A stretch of 12,526 bases of DNA from DASTQL01 sp035761805 (GTDB lineage Bacteria; Actinomycetota; Actinomycetes; Jiangellales; Jiangellaceae). The stretch is taken from assembly GCA_035761805.1 (NCBI GenBank), contig DASTQL010000147.1, positions 1 through 12,526 on the forward strand. The letters run 5' to 3'. The translations under genes were made by a program, and so were the position numbers. The notes below the pieces were generated by a model. That model was not told the DNA's origin. It did no database searches and saw only the letters and a list, made by a program, of their open reading frames with translations. Shown one piece after another: positions 12,170 to 12,526 of this stretch (the stretch's first letter is position 1; each line of letters opens with the position of its first letter).

Positions 12170-12526
12170 TCACAGGAGGGGGGCCTGGGGGCCGTCGGGG
12201 GACGTGCGACGGGCGCTGACCACGCTCTCGACGACCGCACCGGCGTCGGCGTCGTCGAGCCGGCGGTAGCCCCCCTCGTCGACCACCGCCACGACCGGCC
12301 AGATGCGTCGCGACAGGTCCGGTCCCCCCGTCGCGGAGTCGTCGTCGGCGGCGTCGTAGAGCGCCTGGACGCACACGGTGACGGCATCCTCGGCGCTCAG
12401 GTCGCCGCGGTAGAGCTTCTTCAGCGAGCCTCGGGCGAACAGGGAACCGGACCCCACGCTGTGGAACGAGTGCTCCTCGTAGCGGCCGCCGGTGATGTCG
12501 TAGGAGAAGATCCGGCCGCCGCCGGT
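12170..12526 (-). CDS. prcB: 20S proteasome beta subunit PrcB, C-terminal part
   Basis: The window edge cuts the gene; 118 codons remain. The visible part starts TGGGRIFSYDITGGRYEEHSF and continues HSVGSGSLFARGSLKKLY, RGDLSAEDAVTVCVQALYDAADDDSATGGPDL and RIWPVVAVVDEGGYRRL, which are characteristic of PrcB. The beta subunit carries the N-terminal catalytic threonine of the proteasome, but that residue and the propeptide lie outside the window. The tail (VVSARRTSPDGPQAPLL) is short. prcA follows after 34 bp with its own Shine-Dalgarno, so the pair is one operon. The pup and dop genes, expected upstream of prcB, are not in view. Confidence 0.95.
   Translation of the reverse strand, partial: TGGGRIFSYDITGGRYEEHSFHSVGSGSLFARGSLKKLYRGDLSAEDAVTVCVQALYDAADDDSATGGPDLSRRIWPVVAVVDEGGYRRLDDADAGAVVESVVSARRTSPDGPQAPLL

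Noticed and set aside
10138..12219. Very long open frame on the plus strand opposite pafA and prcA
   Set aside because: It lies antisense to two certain genes. Its composition (rich in Val, Gly, Arg, His, Asp) is typical of high-GC shadow frames, and it has no recognisable domain.
12136..12387. N-terminal extension of prcA upstream of 12135
   Set aside because: It overlaps prcB in another frame, has shadow-like composition, and a good ribosome site precedes the GTG at 12135.

Overview
The window is chromosomal DNA from a high-GC actinomycete (roughly 70% G+C by eye, GTG starts common). It holds the conserved actinobacterial proteasome/Pup-ligase and Tat neighbourhood. Gene content and order resemble the Mycobacterium tuberculosis block from prcBA-pafA-pafBC through tatAC and helY to a 5'-3' exonuclease. 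The extra genes (Hsp20, DagK, DUF3866, lipoprotein FKBP) suggest a non-mycobacterial actinomycete, possibly Nocardioidaceae-like; that placement is a guess. I see no mobile element, RNA gene or CRISPR array.

Layout from the right end, mostly minus strand: the 3' part of prcB, then prcA and pafA (20S core particle and Pup ligase), then a secreted lipoprotein with one canonical and one degenerate FKBP domain. A plus-strand DUF3866 gene runs convergently into the FKBP gene and is divergent from pafB-pafC, the WYL-domain DNA-damage regulator pair. Downstream of pafC come a 62-aa single-span membrane protein, tatA, tatC and a diacylglycerol kinase. A plus-strand hsp20 gene faces dagK, and their 3' ends overlap by 13 bp. 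helY, a Ski2-like helicase, is divergent from hsp20 and ends 6 bp from the end of a plus-strand 5'-3' exonuclease that enters at the left edge.

Two regulatory patterns stand out. (1) The hsp20/helY divergent spacer carries two tandem CIRCE-type HrcA operators, each with exact 9-N-9 geometry, with centres 31 bp apart. One covers the likely hsp20 -10 region and the other the expected helY -35 region. (2) Five genes (helY, dagK, the 62-aa gene, DUF3866 and pafA) have TANNNT exactly 6 nt before an ATG/GTG start, the hallmark of leaderless actinobacterial transcripts. In two of them the TA of the -10 is the TAG stop codon of the upstream gene. The pafB/DUF3866 spacer also contains a perfect 21-bp palindrome whose two arms provide opposite-facing -10 hexamers.

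The genes are mostly housekeeping: protein turnover, Tat export, DNA-damage response and nucleic-acid remodelling. I find no convincing wholly new system. The novelty lies in the promoter architecture, the uncharacterised DUF3866 and 62-aa proteins, and the degenerate FKBP half.
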